From an uncultured bacterium (GTDB taxonomy: Bacteria > Patescibacteria > Paceibacteria > UBA9973 > Zambryskibacteraceae): DNA of 19,204 nucleotides. Position 1 is the first letter of the stretch. The number at the start of each line of letters is the position of its first letter. The stretch covers positions 1 to 19,204 of the forward strand of contig CAIXDB010000077.1 in the NCBI GenBank assembly GCA_903918125.1, in the 5' to 3' direction. Shown piece by piece: positions 1 to 6,916 of the stretch. The notes below the pieces were generated by a model that saw only the letters and a list, made by a program, of their open reading frames with translations, was not told where the DNA came from and ran no database searches. Position numbers and translations under genes: made by a program.

Positions 1-97
1 ATCCGCTCGCTACGTCCAAAACTGTGAATTACGGGAAGCAGTATGGTGCATTATTTTTTAAATAATGCAGGGAACCTGAAACGAAAGTTATCGGAAT
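1..97 (+). other. Segment upstream of 16S tail that does not align to 16S; possible intron end
   Basis: A normal 16S gene would carry the conserved GUACACA just before the CCGCCCGUC at 98 and helices 42-43 upstream. Instead these 97 bases show no recognisable 16S sequence, although the RNA from 98 onward is well conserved. They contain a hairpin, GCATTATT/AATAATGC, at about 48-68. The simplest reading is the 3' part of an insertion in the 16S gene. Self-splicing introns and long insertions in 16S are known in CPR bacteria. CTACGTCC near position 10 loosely resembles the 3' strand of a group I P7 helix, but this is weak. An assembly join is the main alternative. Confidence 0.4.
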
Positions 98-227
98 CCG
101 CCCGTCAAGTCAGGGGAGTTGGGAATACCCGAAGCGTCACGTAGGTGGCATCAAGGTAAGCTCAATTACAAAGAGTAAGTCGTAACAAGGCACGGCTAGG
201 GGAACCTGGTCGTGGAATAATTCAATT
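98..227 (+). rRNA. rrs: 16S ribosomal RNA, 3' end (helices 44 and 45), lacking anti-Shine-Dalgarno
   Basis: The decoding-site strand CCGCCCGTCA (98-107, E. coli 1399-1408) and the partner AAGTCGTAACAAGG (177-190, E. coli 1492-1505) are intact, with A1492, A1493 and A1408 present. Pair 1409-1491 is A-U (108/176) instead of C-G. Helix 44 is shortened: 67 nt lie between these positions against 81 in E. coli. Helix 45 (191-214) keeps all ten pairs around the conserved GGAA loop (201-204), although 1506-1529, 1508-1527, 1509-1526 and 1510-1525 differ from E. coli. After GGA (214-216) the usual UCACCUCCUU is replaced by an AT-rich tail, so CCUCC is missing. The end at 227 is set by analogy with E. 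coli. The paired changes argue for a functional rRNA rather than a pseudogene. Confidence 0.85.
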
Positions 228-405
228 TGAAATACTTTTCGCTTTGCGGAAAGAAAGCCGTGTCGTTCGCAAGAAAGATACGGATGTGTGTCGATATTGC
301 GCATTCCAATTGGATGCACAATAGACCTATCGTTGTACTGGTCTCAAATCAACGTGACTTCGAGGAAAGACTCGGATGAACGGAACAAAATAAAGGATAC
401 TATGC
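228..405 (+). other. 16S trailer/spacer without 23S or tRNA
   Basis: This stretch has no gene I can support. It holds small hairpins in the + orientation: CTTTTCGC/GCGGAAAG at 235-253, CGTGTC/GATACG at about 259-282, and CGAG/CTCG at about 361-374. These may be processing or trailer structures of the 16S transcript. No 23S start, spacer tRNA or CCTCC sequence is present. Confidence 0.4.
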
Positions 406-445
406 AAAAACCACTCGCGACCATTTGGTCAGCCGGGTGGTTTTT
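406..445 (+). terminator. Rho-independent terminator ending the 16S transcript
   Basis: AAAAACCAC (406-414) pairs with GTGGTTTTT (437-445), with an inner GACC/GGTC stem and ATTT loop. The T-run follows the stem. It lies about 180 nt after the 16S end with no 23S in between, so the 16S appears to be transcribed alone. Confidence 0.75.
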
Positions 446-462
446 GTTGTCCACAGCGCGAT

Positions 463-492
463 TTGACACAGAGTAAGTATGTGTGGTAGTGT
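463..492 (+). promoter_or_regulatory. Promoter of the 66-aa membrane protein gene
   Basis: There is a consensus -35 box TTGACA (463-468) and, 18 nt further on, a weak -10 TAGTGT (487-492). A GGGAG motif (500-504) lies 9 nt before the ATG at 514. Confidence 0.45.
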
Positions 493-513
493 GTGGGCAG
501 GGAGAATCAAAAA

Positions 514-714
514 ATGCACATGGTTTCTTGGATCGGGATTTTTGTTGGTCTCGTCTGTGTGGCTATTTGGGTGGTTATTGCTCGTCGTCGACGCCAATGG
601 GGTGGTAAAAATCCCGAGGCGTTTATGATTGAGCCGTATGACGAATGGCGACACAAAAAAGACTTCGCGATGCTGAAGTCGATTCGAGACCTTGAACAAA
701 GGTCTCATAGCTGA
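514..714 (+). CDS. Small single-pass membrane protein, unknown function (66 aa)
   Basis: I do not recognise the family. The protein has one hydrophobic segment at about residues 4-22, directly followed by four arginines (24-27). This predicts an N-terminal membrane anchor with the remaining 40 or so residues in the cytoplasm. The tail is polar, with FMIEPYDEWRHKKDF in the middle. I chose the ATG at 514 because GGGAG lies 9 nt upstream; a GTG at 493 in the same frame would place the motif inside the gene. It is a single-gene unit with its own promoter (463-492) and a terminator 15 nt after the stop. Confidence 0.7.
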   Translation: MHMVSWIGIFVGLVCVAIWVVIARRRRQWGGKNPEAFMIEPYDEWRHKKDFAMLKSIRDLEQRSHS

Positions 715-728
715 TAAGCAGATTTAGG

Positions 729-762
729 TCCGGGAGAGCGCGTTGTCGCCCCCGGATTTTTT
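729..762 (+). terminator. Rho-independent terminator after the 66-aa gene
   Basis: TCCGGG (729-734) pairs with CCCGGA (751-756), followed by six T (757-762). Confidence 0.8.
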
Positions 763-808
763 CTTGTGAAAAAAGCTGATTTCTGATAGATTAAATGGGA
801 ATTTCTCG

Positions 809-814
809 TATAAA
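809..814 (+). promoter_or_regulatory. Probable -10 box for tRNA-Ile
   Basis: TATAAA lies 5 nt before the first base of the mature tRNA (820). No clear -35 box is visible. If used, transcription would start almost at the tRNA 5' end. Confidence 0.4.
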
Positions 815-819
815 ATAAT

Positions 820-892
820 GCGCGTGTAGCTCAGTTGGTAGAGCACTCGACTGATACTCGTGGGGTCCCAAGTTCGAATCTTGGCACGCGCA
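820..892 (+). tRNA. tRNA-Ile (anticodon GAT)
   Basis: A full cloverleaf of 73 nt can be drawn. The acceptor stem is GCGCGTG/CACGCGC, the D stem GCTC/GAGC, the anticodon GAT at 853-855, and the T stem CCAAG/CTTGG around loop TTCGAAT. The variable loop has 5 nt. The discriminator base is A892, and no CCA is encoded, so it must be added by the CCA enzyme. Two odd points: the second anticodon-stem pair is U-U (847/861), and position 38 is C (857) rather than the usual A. Confidence 0.93.
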
Positions 893-935
893 CAAAAGTA
901 GGATACTATGTGTAGTATTAGTTCTATTTGTTTAG

Positions 936-2270
<1,335 letters not shown>

Positions 2271-2271
2271 C

Positions 2272-3288
2272 ATGAAAAAAACAAAAATCGTGGTGACGGT
2301 CGGGCCGGCGAGCGAGTCGGTCGAGATGCTCGAAAAACTTTTGCGCGAGGGGATGAACATTATGCGGTTGAATTTTTCGCACGGCGACGTTGCCGAGCAC
2401 CAGAGTCGTCTCGACAATTTCCGCACGGCGCAGAAAAATACCGGTATCGCGGGTGAGGTGTTACAGGATTTGGCCGGACCGAAAATCCGTCTCGGCGATT
2501 TTACGAATGATGAAGTCGAACTTGTGGTGGGTGAAAAAATTATCATCACGACGGAGCAGGTGCCTGGTGACGTGCATCGCGTGTCGGTGAACTACCCGCA
2601 ATTCCCGCGCGAGGTCAAAGTTGGCGAGGCGGTGATGCTCGACGACGGTCGCAAGAAACTGCAGGTGGAAAAAATCGACGGCGAGGATGTAACGTGCACG
2701 GTTGTTATCGGCGGGAAAATTAAAAGTAGACGCGGAGTGAACTTGCCGGACTCAAAACTTTCGGTCAAAGCGCTGACGGAAAAAGATATAAAGGATATTG
2801 ACTTCGGCGTGACGAATCGTCTCGACTATGTGGCGCTGTCTTTTGTGCGGGAGGCGAGTGACATCACGGAGCTTCGCGATCTACTGACCGCTCGCGGGCT
2901 GACAACTAAAATTATTGCAAAAATCGAAACACCGCAGGCCATCGCGCACATCGACGCAATCATTTCGGCAACGGACGGAGCGATGGTGGCGCGCGGGGAT
3001 TTGGGCATCGAGGAACCGTACGAAAAAGTGCCGATGTTTCAAAAAATGATTATCAAAAAATGCAACGAGGCGGGCAAATTTGTTATTACCGCGACACAAA
3101 TGCTCGAATCGATGGTGGAAAATCCCGTGCCGACTCGCGCCGAGGTGTCCGACATCGCCGACGCCATCCTCGAAGGCACGAATGCTTTGATGCTCTCCGA
3201 AGAAACCGCTCTCGGCGCCCACCCGGTGGAAGCCGTGCAGGTCATGACCCGCGTGGCGACCGAGGTGGAAGGAGAAATGCAGGGGTAG
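2272..3288 (+). CDS. pyk: Pyruvate kinase lacking the C-terminal domain
   Basis: It converts phosphoenolpyruvate and ADP to pyruvate and ATP, directly after enolase in glycolysis. The protein has 338 aa against about 470 in common enzymes. The A and B domains are present: MRLNFSHG at 31-38, DLAGPKIR at 66-73, the B domain at about 75-155, catalytic Lys in IIAKIETPQ (K217), metal-binding E219 and D243 (ARGDLGIE), and VITATQMLES at 271-280. The ORF stops after MTRVATEVEGEMQG, where the C-terminal domain that binds allosteric effectors would begin. A terminator follows 20 nt later, so the short form appears natural rather than a frameshift. The ATG at 2272 is chosen because it gives the standard N-terminus; an upstream in-frame ATG would overlap enolase. 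There is no Shine-Dalgarno motif. Confidence 0.95.
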   Translation: MKKTKIVVTVGPASESVEMLEKLLREGMNIMRLNFSHGDVAEHQSRLDNFRTAQKNTGIAGEVLQDLAGPKIRLGDFTNDEVELVVGEKIIITTEQVPGDVHRVSVNYPQFPREVKVGEAVMLDDGRKKLQVEKIDGEDVTCTVVIGGKIKSRRGVNLPDSKLSVKALTEKDIKDIDFGVTNRLDYVALSFVREASDITELRDLLTARGLTTKIIAKIETPQAIAHIDAIISATDGAMVARGDLGIEEPYEKVPMFQKMIIKKCNEAGKFVITATQMLESMVENPVPTRAEVSDIADAILEGTNALMLSEETALGAHPVEAVQVMTRVATEVEGEMQG

Positions 3289-3308
3289 CGAGTATTTCAA
3301 AATCGTCA

Positions 3309-3336
3309 AAAAATGGCTCTGCAACGGGCTATTTTT
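3309..3336 (+). terminator. Rho-independent terminator of the eno-pyk operon
   Basis: AAAAATGGCTC (3309-3319) pairs with GGGCTATTTTT (3326-3336), including two G-U pairs, around the loop TGCAAC. Confidence 0.7.
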
Positions 3337-3351
3337 GAACTCCTAAAATTA

Positions 3352-3390
3352 TTGACTTAAATTTAAAAATATGTTTATATACACAAGGAG
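3352..3390 (+). promoter_or_regulatory. Promoter and Shine-Dalgarno-like motif of the 198-aa gene
   Basis: A -35 box TTGACT (3352-3357), a 17-nt spacer and a -10 box TTATAT (3375-3380) are followed by AAGGAG (3385-3390), 6 nt before ATG 3397. Transcription from this -10 box would start around 3387, inside AAGGAG, leaving a leader of only about 10 nt. Confidence 0.7.
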
Positions 3391-3396
3391 TTACTT

Positions 3397-3993
3397 ATGA
3401 CCATAGGTAGTTGGTTCGAGGGTTTTTTTGGAGGATATTACCCAAACATTCGAATGAGTCCGTGGGAAGAAGATCCCCGGATTATAGAGAAGTATTTTTT
3501 TTGCGACACGGCGTTTTTCGACAGCGTGTTGCATGCGTTGAGCTATCAACCGGAGGATTATGATCCGGCATGGCCCACGAGCGGGGAAGTGTTGCCGTTG
3601 CTATTTCAAACGGTGCACGAATCGTTACCGAAATATCTTCGGTCGCAACTCCGCTGTTATCAAACAATCGATTCTTATCTGGATATGTTCCATAAGACCG
3701 ATTATTTATTTTTGTTGGGTGGTTTTGTGGGGGCAAATGACACACACTTTCGGATAGACATCACAACCGACCCTCGAAAAATCGCTCGACGGAAGTTGCC
3801 CACCGAGAGGATTCCATCTCACCTGACCATTTCCCCGCACAATGTTCTCTGTGTAAACAAAAGAGGAGAATATAGTGCGAGTGACTCGGCACAGGTGGAT
3901 GAAAAAAAGGTGGCATTGTTGGGTCGGTACATAGCTTCCAGACTTCTTCGGCGCTACCTGTTTGTCAGGAGACGGGAGAAGTATGGTTCATAG
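3397..3993 (+). CDS. Hypothetical protein, 198 aa
   Basis: I do not recognise a family. The protein looks soluble and aromatic-rich (for example SWFEGFFGGYY at 5-15 and YLFLLGGF at about 102-109), without a signal peptide or a clear membrane segment. The C-terminus is strongly basic (LLRRYLFVRRREKYGS), which could bind nucleic acid or the inner membrane surface. It is a single-gene unit: promoter at 3352-3380, an ideally spaced AAGGAG, and a terminator whose stem includes the stop codon. The tight packaging and the motif contrast with the Shine-Dalgarno-free genes nearby. The function is unknown; acquisition from elsewhere is possible but unproven. Confidence 0.75.
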   Translation: MTIGSWFEGFFGGYYPNIRMSPWEEDPRIIEKYFFCDTAFFDSVLHALSYQPEDYDPAWPTSGEVLPLLFQTVHESLPKYLRSQLRCYQTIDSYLDMFHKTDYLFLLGGFVGANDTHFRIDITTDPRKIARRKLPTERIPSHLTISPHNVLCVNKRGEYSASDSAQVDEKKVALLGRYIASRLLRRYLFVRRREKYGS

Positions 3994-4032
3994 CCTGGGA
4001 TGATTGCAGTATGCAACGCCCCAGGCTTTTTT
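3992..4032 (+). terminator. Rho-independent terminator after the 198-aa gene
   Basis: AGCCTGGG (3992-3999) pairs with CCCAGGCT (4020-4027), followed by a T-run to 4032. The stop codon TAG (3991-3993) overlaps the base of the stem. Confidence 0.85.
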
Positions 4033-4040
4033 CGTGTGAG

Positions 4041-4096
4041 TTGACATTATTTTATATCTGTGTATATTAGAAGTAGAATCAAGTTCACTAAGGGAG
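4041..4096 (+). promoter_or_regulatory. Promoter and Shine-Dalgarno-like motif of the 51-aa gene
   Basis: A consensus -35 box TTGACA (4041-4046), a 16-nt spacer and TATATT (4063-4068) are followed by AAGGGAG (4090-4096), 4 nt before ATG 4101. The expected leader is about 25 nt. Confidence 0.7.
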
Positions 4097-4100
4097 TCAT

Positions 4101-4256
4101 ATGAAGAAAGATAACCCAAAAAAGTTTGAGGCGAAGAAACACGAGGGTTTAACTGTCAGACCGGTTCAAAGTGAAGTGCTTCGAGTGAGTACGTCACTTC
4201 CCCGGGAGCATATTCCAAATTTGGTTCGGGTGGCTCGTGCCTGTGCCAGTACCTGA
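4101..4256 (+). CDS. Small basic protein, 51 aa, unknown
   Basis: This short ORF starts with ATG behind AAGGGAG and ends with TGA at 4254-4256. It begins MKKDNPKKFEAKKHEG, so the first 15 residues are rich in lysine, and it ends LVRVARACAST. No membrane segment or known motif is seen. The case that it is a real gene rests on the complete unit around it: consensus promoter (4041-4068), ribosome-binding-like motif and a terminator 23 nt after the stop. The two flanking units are built the same way, so it may belong to a class of separately controlled small genes. The function is unknown. Confidence 0.6.
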   Translation: MKKDNPKKFEAKKHEGLTVRPVQSEVLRVSTSLPREHIPNLVRVARACAST

Positions 4257-4279
4257 CACTGTTTTCGATCAGTTCATCC

Positions 4280-4318
4280 AGAGAGTCACGGTTTATTCCG
4301 CGGCTCTCTTTCGTTTTT
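4280..4318 (+). terminator. Rho-independent terminator after the 51-aa gene
   Basis: AGAGAGTC (4280-4287) pairs with GGCTCTCT (4302-4309), with an inner CGG/CCG stem after one mismatch, followed by TTTCGTTTTT. Confidence 0.7.
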
Positions 4319-4338
4319 GTGTAAAAAATTTTGTTGTG

Positions 4339-4344
4339 TATAAT
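4339..4344 (+). promoter_or_regulatory. -10 box placed for a leaderless transcript (101-aa gene)
   Basis: A perfect TATAAT ends 7 nt before ATG 4352, so transcription would start at or next to the start codon. The -35 region overlaps the preceding T-run (TTGTGT, 4317-4322) and is weak. Confidence 0.6.
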
Positions 4345-4351
4345 AGGGAAT

Positions 4352-4657
4352 ATGATCCAACGCAAAAGCACTTTTTTCATCGGACTGTTCATTATTCTCA
4401 TCGTGGCCTTTCTCGGGCTTCCTTCGGCGTGGAAAGCGGGCTTGCTCATTGTCTGCGGACTCGCGCTCATGGTGTTGTCCGTCAAAATCACGCTATCAAA
4501 ACAATTTTCAAAAAATGGCGGGAGTGGGAAAATGCGACCGCGACGCAAAGAAAAAGTGACACAAGTCTTCGTGGAAAGTGCGCCGGTGGAACCGCGCGAC
4601 ACGAGCACGTCTGACTCGAATTCCTCGCACAATTCCGCAAACGACATCGCCATGTAG
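4352..4657 (+). CDS. Two-pass membrane protein with polar tail, 101 aa
   Basis: The family is not recognised. Two hydrophobic helices (about 8-26 and 29-47) form a hairpin anchor. A basic stretch (MRPRRKEK, about 61-68) and a Ser/Asn/Asp-rich tail follow. By the positive-inside rule the N-terminus (MIQRKS) and the tail would be cytoplasmic. I chose ATG 4352 because the TATAAT at 4339-4344 would lie inside any earlier start (an in-frame TTG at 4331). There is no Shine-Dalgarno motif. It is followed 44 nt later by the DUF4015 gene, which has its own -10 box. Confidence 0.65.
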   Translation: MIQRKSTFFIGLFIILIVAFLGLPSAWKAGLLIVCGLALMVLSVKITLSKQFSKNGGSGKMRPRRKEKVTQVFVESAPVEPRDTSTSDSNSSHNSANDIAM

Positions 4658-4680
4658 CTGTGCAATGACATGTTGTCGTG

Positions 4681-4686
4681 TATAAT
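4681..4686 (+). promoter_or_regulatory. -10 box of the DUF4015 glycosidase gene
   Basis: A perfect TATAAT lies 15 nt before ATG 4702, giving an expected leader of under 10 nt. No clear -35 box is seen. Confidence 0.5.
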
Positions 4687-4701
4687 TACATTCACCGCAA
4701 C

Positions 4702-5970
4702 ATGAAATTTTTTCAAAAATATAAAAACATATGCGTCGTTGTCGGTGCGTTTCTTTTTCTCGCAATATTTTTCGCGGTCATGCCGATGGTGTTTAGCGAC
4801 CATTATGTCGCCGGACAAAACGCGTCGCTCGCAAAAGCCATGAGCGGAATGTTCTCGAACACATCACCTGCTTCGACCACTTCGCCGGTTGCAACATCGA
4901 CCACGCCGACTTTCACGGCAACGCACGTCGCACCGCCCACGGTCATCAAAGGTATCTACATGACCAGCTGGGTGGCGGGCACGCCGTCTCTGCGCGCGGT
5001 GCTCGTGGCGCTTGCCAGCTCGACGGAAATCAACGCGGTGGTCATCGACATCAAGGACTACTCCGGCAACATCACGTTCAACATTGACGATAATCCGACA
5101 CTCAAAGCGTACGGTTCGGAAAGTGTACGAGTCGCCGACATGCCGCAGTTCATCGCGCAGCTTCACTCAAAGGGTATCTATGTCATCGCCCGTGTTGCGG
5201 TATTTCAAGATGCGTACTTTGTAAAATATCGACCGGATTTGGCGGTCAAAAACCTGGCGGGCACGAAAACTTGGGCGGACGACAAAGGAATTTCCTGGAT
5301 CGACCCCGGCTCGCAAGAATATTGGGCGTACATTGCCATGATCGCAAAGGAAGCATACGCGACTGGCTTCGACGAAGTGAACTTTGACTACGTGCGATAT
5401 CCGTCCGACGGCGACTTGCATGACATTTCATTTCCGGAAAGTTCGACCACGCCGAAAGCGACGGTTATCAAAAACTTTTTCGCGTACTTGCACGATAACT
5501 TGGTGGGCGACACGGCGACCGACACGTCGCGATTGCGAATTTCCGCGGATTTGTTCGGCATGACCACGACCGCGGACGACGACATGGGTATCGGTCAAGT
5601 GCTCGTGAACGCTCTGCCGTATTTTGACTACGTCGACCCGATGGTGTATCCCTCGCACTACGCCACGATGTTTATGGGCTACAAAAATCCGGAACAATAT
5701 CCGTACCAGGTCGTGCAATACGCAATGAAATCCGCCGTCGACCGCGAGACCGCCCTGGCAAGCTCGACAGCCGCCGCGGAAGGCGTGCCCGTCTCGCAGG
5801 TTCATCTCGCCGTGCTTCGTCCGTGGTTGCAAGATTTCGGCCTAACCATGGACTACACCGCCGCAGATGTCCGCGACCAAATCCAAGCCACATACGCCGA
5901 CGGCCTGACCTCCTGGCTCCTCTGGTCCGCCTCGAACAAGTACACGATAGGAGCACTTGATGCGAAATAG
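4702..5970 (+). CDS. Membrane-anchored DUF4015-type putative glycoside hydrolase
   Basis: The 422-aa protein starts with a signal anchor (hydrophobic 11-31), then a Ser/Thr/Pro-rich linker (about 51-80), then a TIM-barrel-like domain of the DUF4015 family. Recognisable family motifs are VIDIKDYSGNI (114-124), ARVAVFQD (163-170), WIDP (199-202), GFDEVNFDYVRYP (222-234), DYVDPMVYPSHY (309-320) and LRPWLQDF (372-379), with SWLLWSASNKY near the end. D224/E225 and D229 in the GFDE motif are candidate catalytic acids, by analogy with clan GH-A-like barrels. The enzyme would act outside the membrane on a surface or environmental glycan; the substrate is unknown. The ATG at 4702 avoids placing the TATAAT (4681-4686) inside the gene, as an earlier GTG at 4678 would. 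Confidence 0.88.
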   Translation: MKFFQKYKNICVVVGAFLFLAIFFAVMPMVFSDHYVAGQNASLAKAMSGMFSNTSPASTTSPVATSTTPTFTATHVAPPTVIKGIYMTSWVAGTPSLRAVLVALASSTEINAVVIDIKDYSGNITFNIDDNPTLKAYGSESVRVADMPQFIAQLHSKGIYVIARVAVFQDAYFVKYRPDLAVKNLAGTKTWADDKGISWIDPGSQEYWAYIAMIAKEAYATGFDEVNFDYVRYPSDGDLHDISFPESSTTPKATVIKNFFAYLHDNLVGDTATDTSRLRISADLFGMTTTADDDMGIGQVLVNALPYFDYVDPMVYPSHYATMFMGYKNPEQYPYQVVQYAMKSAVDRETALASSTAAAEGVPVSQVHLAVLRPWLQDFGLTMDYTAADVRDQIQATYADGLTSWLLWSASNKYTIGALDAK

Positions 5971-5985
5971 TGAAACGAGTATAAT
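5957..5985 (+). promoter_or_regulatory. Leaderless promoter of the 69-aa membrane protein gene
   Basis: A -35-like TTGATG (5957-5962), a 17-nt spacer and a perfect TATAAT (5980-5985) end 6 nt before ATG 5992. The block TATAATTATAGTA recurs at the VirD4-like gene (7138-7150). The -35 part lies inside the end of the preceding gene. Confidence 0.7.
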
Positions 5986-5991
5986 TATAGT

Positions 5992-6201
5992 ATGAATATA
6001 GCGAACACATTCAAACTGGTTGATTTGGAAAAATTGTCTTCGATTGCTCAGGATATCGCACAGGTATTCTTTGCCTCCATGTTTGTTGATTATATTCTCG
6101 GTGGACGAGCGAATGGATCTGTCATCTTTCTCGGATTTTTTCTAGCCGTACTGTTTTGGACATTTAGCTTAATTTTGGTAAGATTTAACAATAACAAATA
6201 A
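5992..6201 (+). CDS. Small two-pass membrane protein, 69 aa
   Basis: The family is not recognised. Residues 1-20 are amphipathic, then two hydrophobic stretches follow (about 22-37 and 43-63), separated by GGRANGS. The end is FNNNK. The start is fixed by the promoter: TATAAT ends 6 nt before the ATG, so the mRNA should be leaderless. Two even smaller membrane ORFs follow at 4 nt spacing and with a 4-nt overlap, suggesting one transcript for three tiny membrane proteins. Confidence 0.65.
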   Translation: MNIANTFKLVDLEKLSSIAQDIAQVFFASMFVDYILGGRANGSVIFLGFFLAVLFWTFSLILVRFNNNK

Positions 6202-6205
6202 AACC

Positions 6206-6283
6206 ATGTTAGAAATATACATACTCGGAGCCCTGCTCCTCATTGCGCTCATACTTCTGGTCATGTTAGCACGTAAAAAATGA
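6206..6283 (+). CDS. Tiny single-helix membrane protein, 25 aa
   Basis: The ORF starts 4 nt after the previous stop and encodes one hydrophobic helix containing LGALLLIALILLVML, closed by the basic end ARKK. Its stop TGA (6281-6283) overlaps the next ATG (6280-6282). It resembles the next ORF, which has the same LLLIAL core and a basic C-terminus. The spacing, overlap and similarity favour a real gene, but the length makes proof from sequence alone impossible. Confidence 0.5.
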   Translation: MLEIYILGALLLIALILLVMLARKK

Positions 6284-6375
6284 GCACTATAGTGATAAAA
6301 GAATATATCATCTTTGGACTTCTCCTCATAGCTCTCGGCATTATTATCTATACCGTGAGGCAAAACAAATCTTGA
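6280..6375 (+). CDS. Tiny single-helix membrane protein, 31 aa, paralogue-like
   Basis: The ORF overlaps the 25-aa gene by ATGA, the usual sign of translational coupling. A short polar start (MSTIVIKEY) leads into one helix with FGLLLIALGIIIY, and the end VRQNKS is basic and polar. The shared pattern YI-x-G-LLLIAL suggests duplication of one tiny gene. The last bases contain the -35 box (TTGACA, 6372-6377) of the next promoter. The function is unknown; possibilities include a small regulator of a membrane complex or a holin- or toxin-like peptide. Confidence 0.5.
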   Translation: MSTIVIKEYIIFGLLLIALGIIIYTVRQNKS

Positions 6376-6412
6376 CAGATAATCTATTTTGTGTAATATA
6401 GTGGGGGGAAGG
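6372..6412 (+). promoter_or_regulatory. Promoter and purine-rich leader of the 138-aa gene
   Basis: TTGACA (6372-6377), a 16-nt spacer and TAATAT (6394-6399) are followed by GGGGGGAAGG (6403-6412), ending 6 nt before ATG 6419. The -35 box overlaps the stop codon of the 31-aa ORF. Confidence 0.65.
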
Positions 6413-6418
6413 TAAAAA

Positions 6419-6835
6419 ATGAAATTTTCGATCGAGAAGTATCTTGAAGGAGTTCGAGAACTCAATGTTGCCCTACGGAGTGGTGAGAGTATTGACAAGT
6501 TGCTCACCAAAGCCATTGCATTGGACAAAATGGTGGGTGGAGGAGACCATCTTGCTTCTCACGTGCCAGATGAGTGGTACAAAAATCTCAAACGCATGAC
6601 TGTAGAAAACTACCAAGGATGGAGACTTGATAGAAAAGAAAAACGAGAGTCCTATCACCAAAGGTTTCTACATTGGCTTGGTCTTGGTCACGACAAAGAA
6701 GAACAAATCAAAACATTTCGGGAGGTAATACGGTTGTATAAGTTGGGCAAGAAATTGAGTACCGAACCGGAAACTAAGGTGTGGTTCGAGCGACGAATCA
6801 AGCGATTGGAAACTCGTCTTGCCCGTTTGTTATAG
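6419..6835 (+). CDS. Hypothetical soluble helical protein, 138 aa
   Basis: I do not recognise the family. The protein is highly charged, has no membrane segment and reads as mostly alpha-helical. There are two parts: residues 1-60 (ELNVALRSGESIDKLLTKAI, then DEWYKNL) and a strongly basic second half (LDRKEKRESYHQRF, about 70-83, and ERRIKRLETRLARLL at the end), possibly coiled-coil. It is a single-gene unit with a TTGACA promoter, a purine-rich motif and one of the strongest terminators in the window. The strong promoter and terminator suggest notable expression; the role is unknown. Confidence 0.75.
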   Translation: MKFSIEKYLEGVRELNVALRSGESIDKLLTKAIALDKMVGGGDHLASHVPDEWYKNLKRMTVENYQGWRLDRKEKRESYHQRFLHWLGLGHDKEEQIKTFREVIRLYKLGKKLSTEPETKVWFERRIKRLETRLARLL

Positions 6836-6855
6836 TAGAAATCAAAATTACTGTT

Positions 6856-6889
6856 CATGGTCGAGTAGAAATACTCGACCATGTTTTTT
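6856..6889 (+). terminator. Very strong rho-independent terminator
   Basis: A perfect 12-bp stem, CATGGTCGAGTA/TACTCGACCATG (6856-6867/6872-6883), with a GAAA tetraloop, is followed by six T. It separates the 138-aa gene from element A. Confidence 0.93.
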
Positions 6890-6916
6890 GAAAAATAAAT
6901 TTCAAAATCACCGCAA

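Noticed and set aside
98..227. The 16S tail as a decayed pseudogene
   Set aside because: Helix 45 pairs and the 1409-1491 pair are preserved through compensatory changes, and all universally conserved decoding-site bases in the segment are intact.
4678..4701. GTG start for the DUF4015 protein
   Set aside because: The TATAAT box (4681-4686) would then be inside the gene, and the added residues would precede a normal signal anchor.
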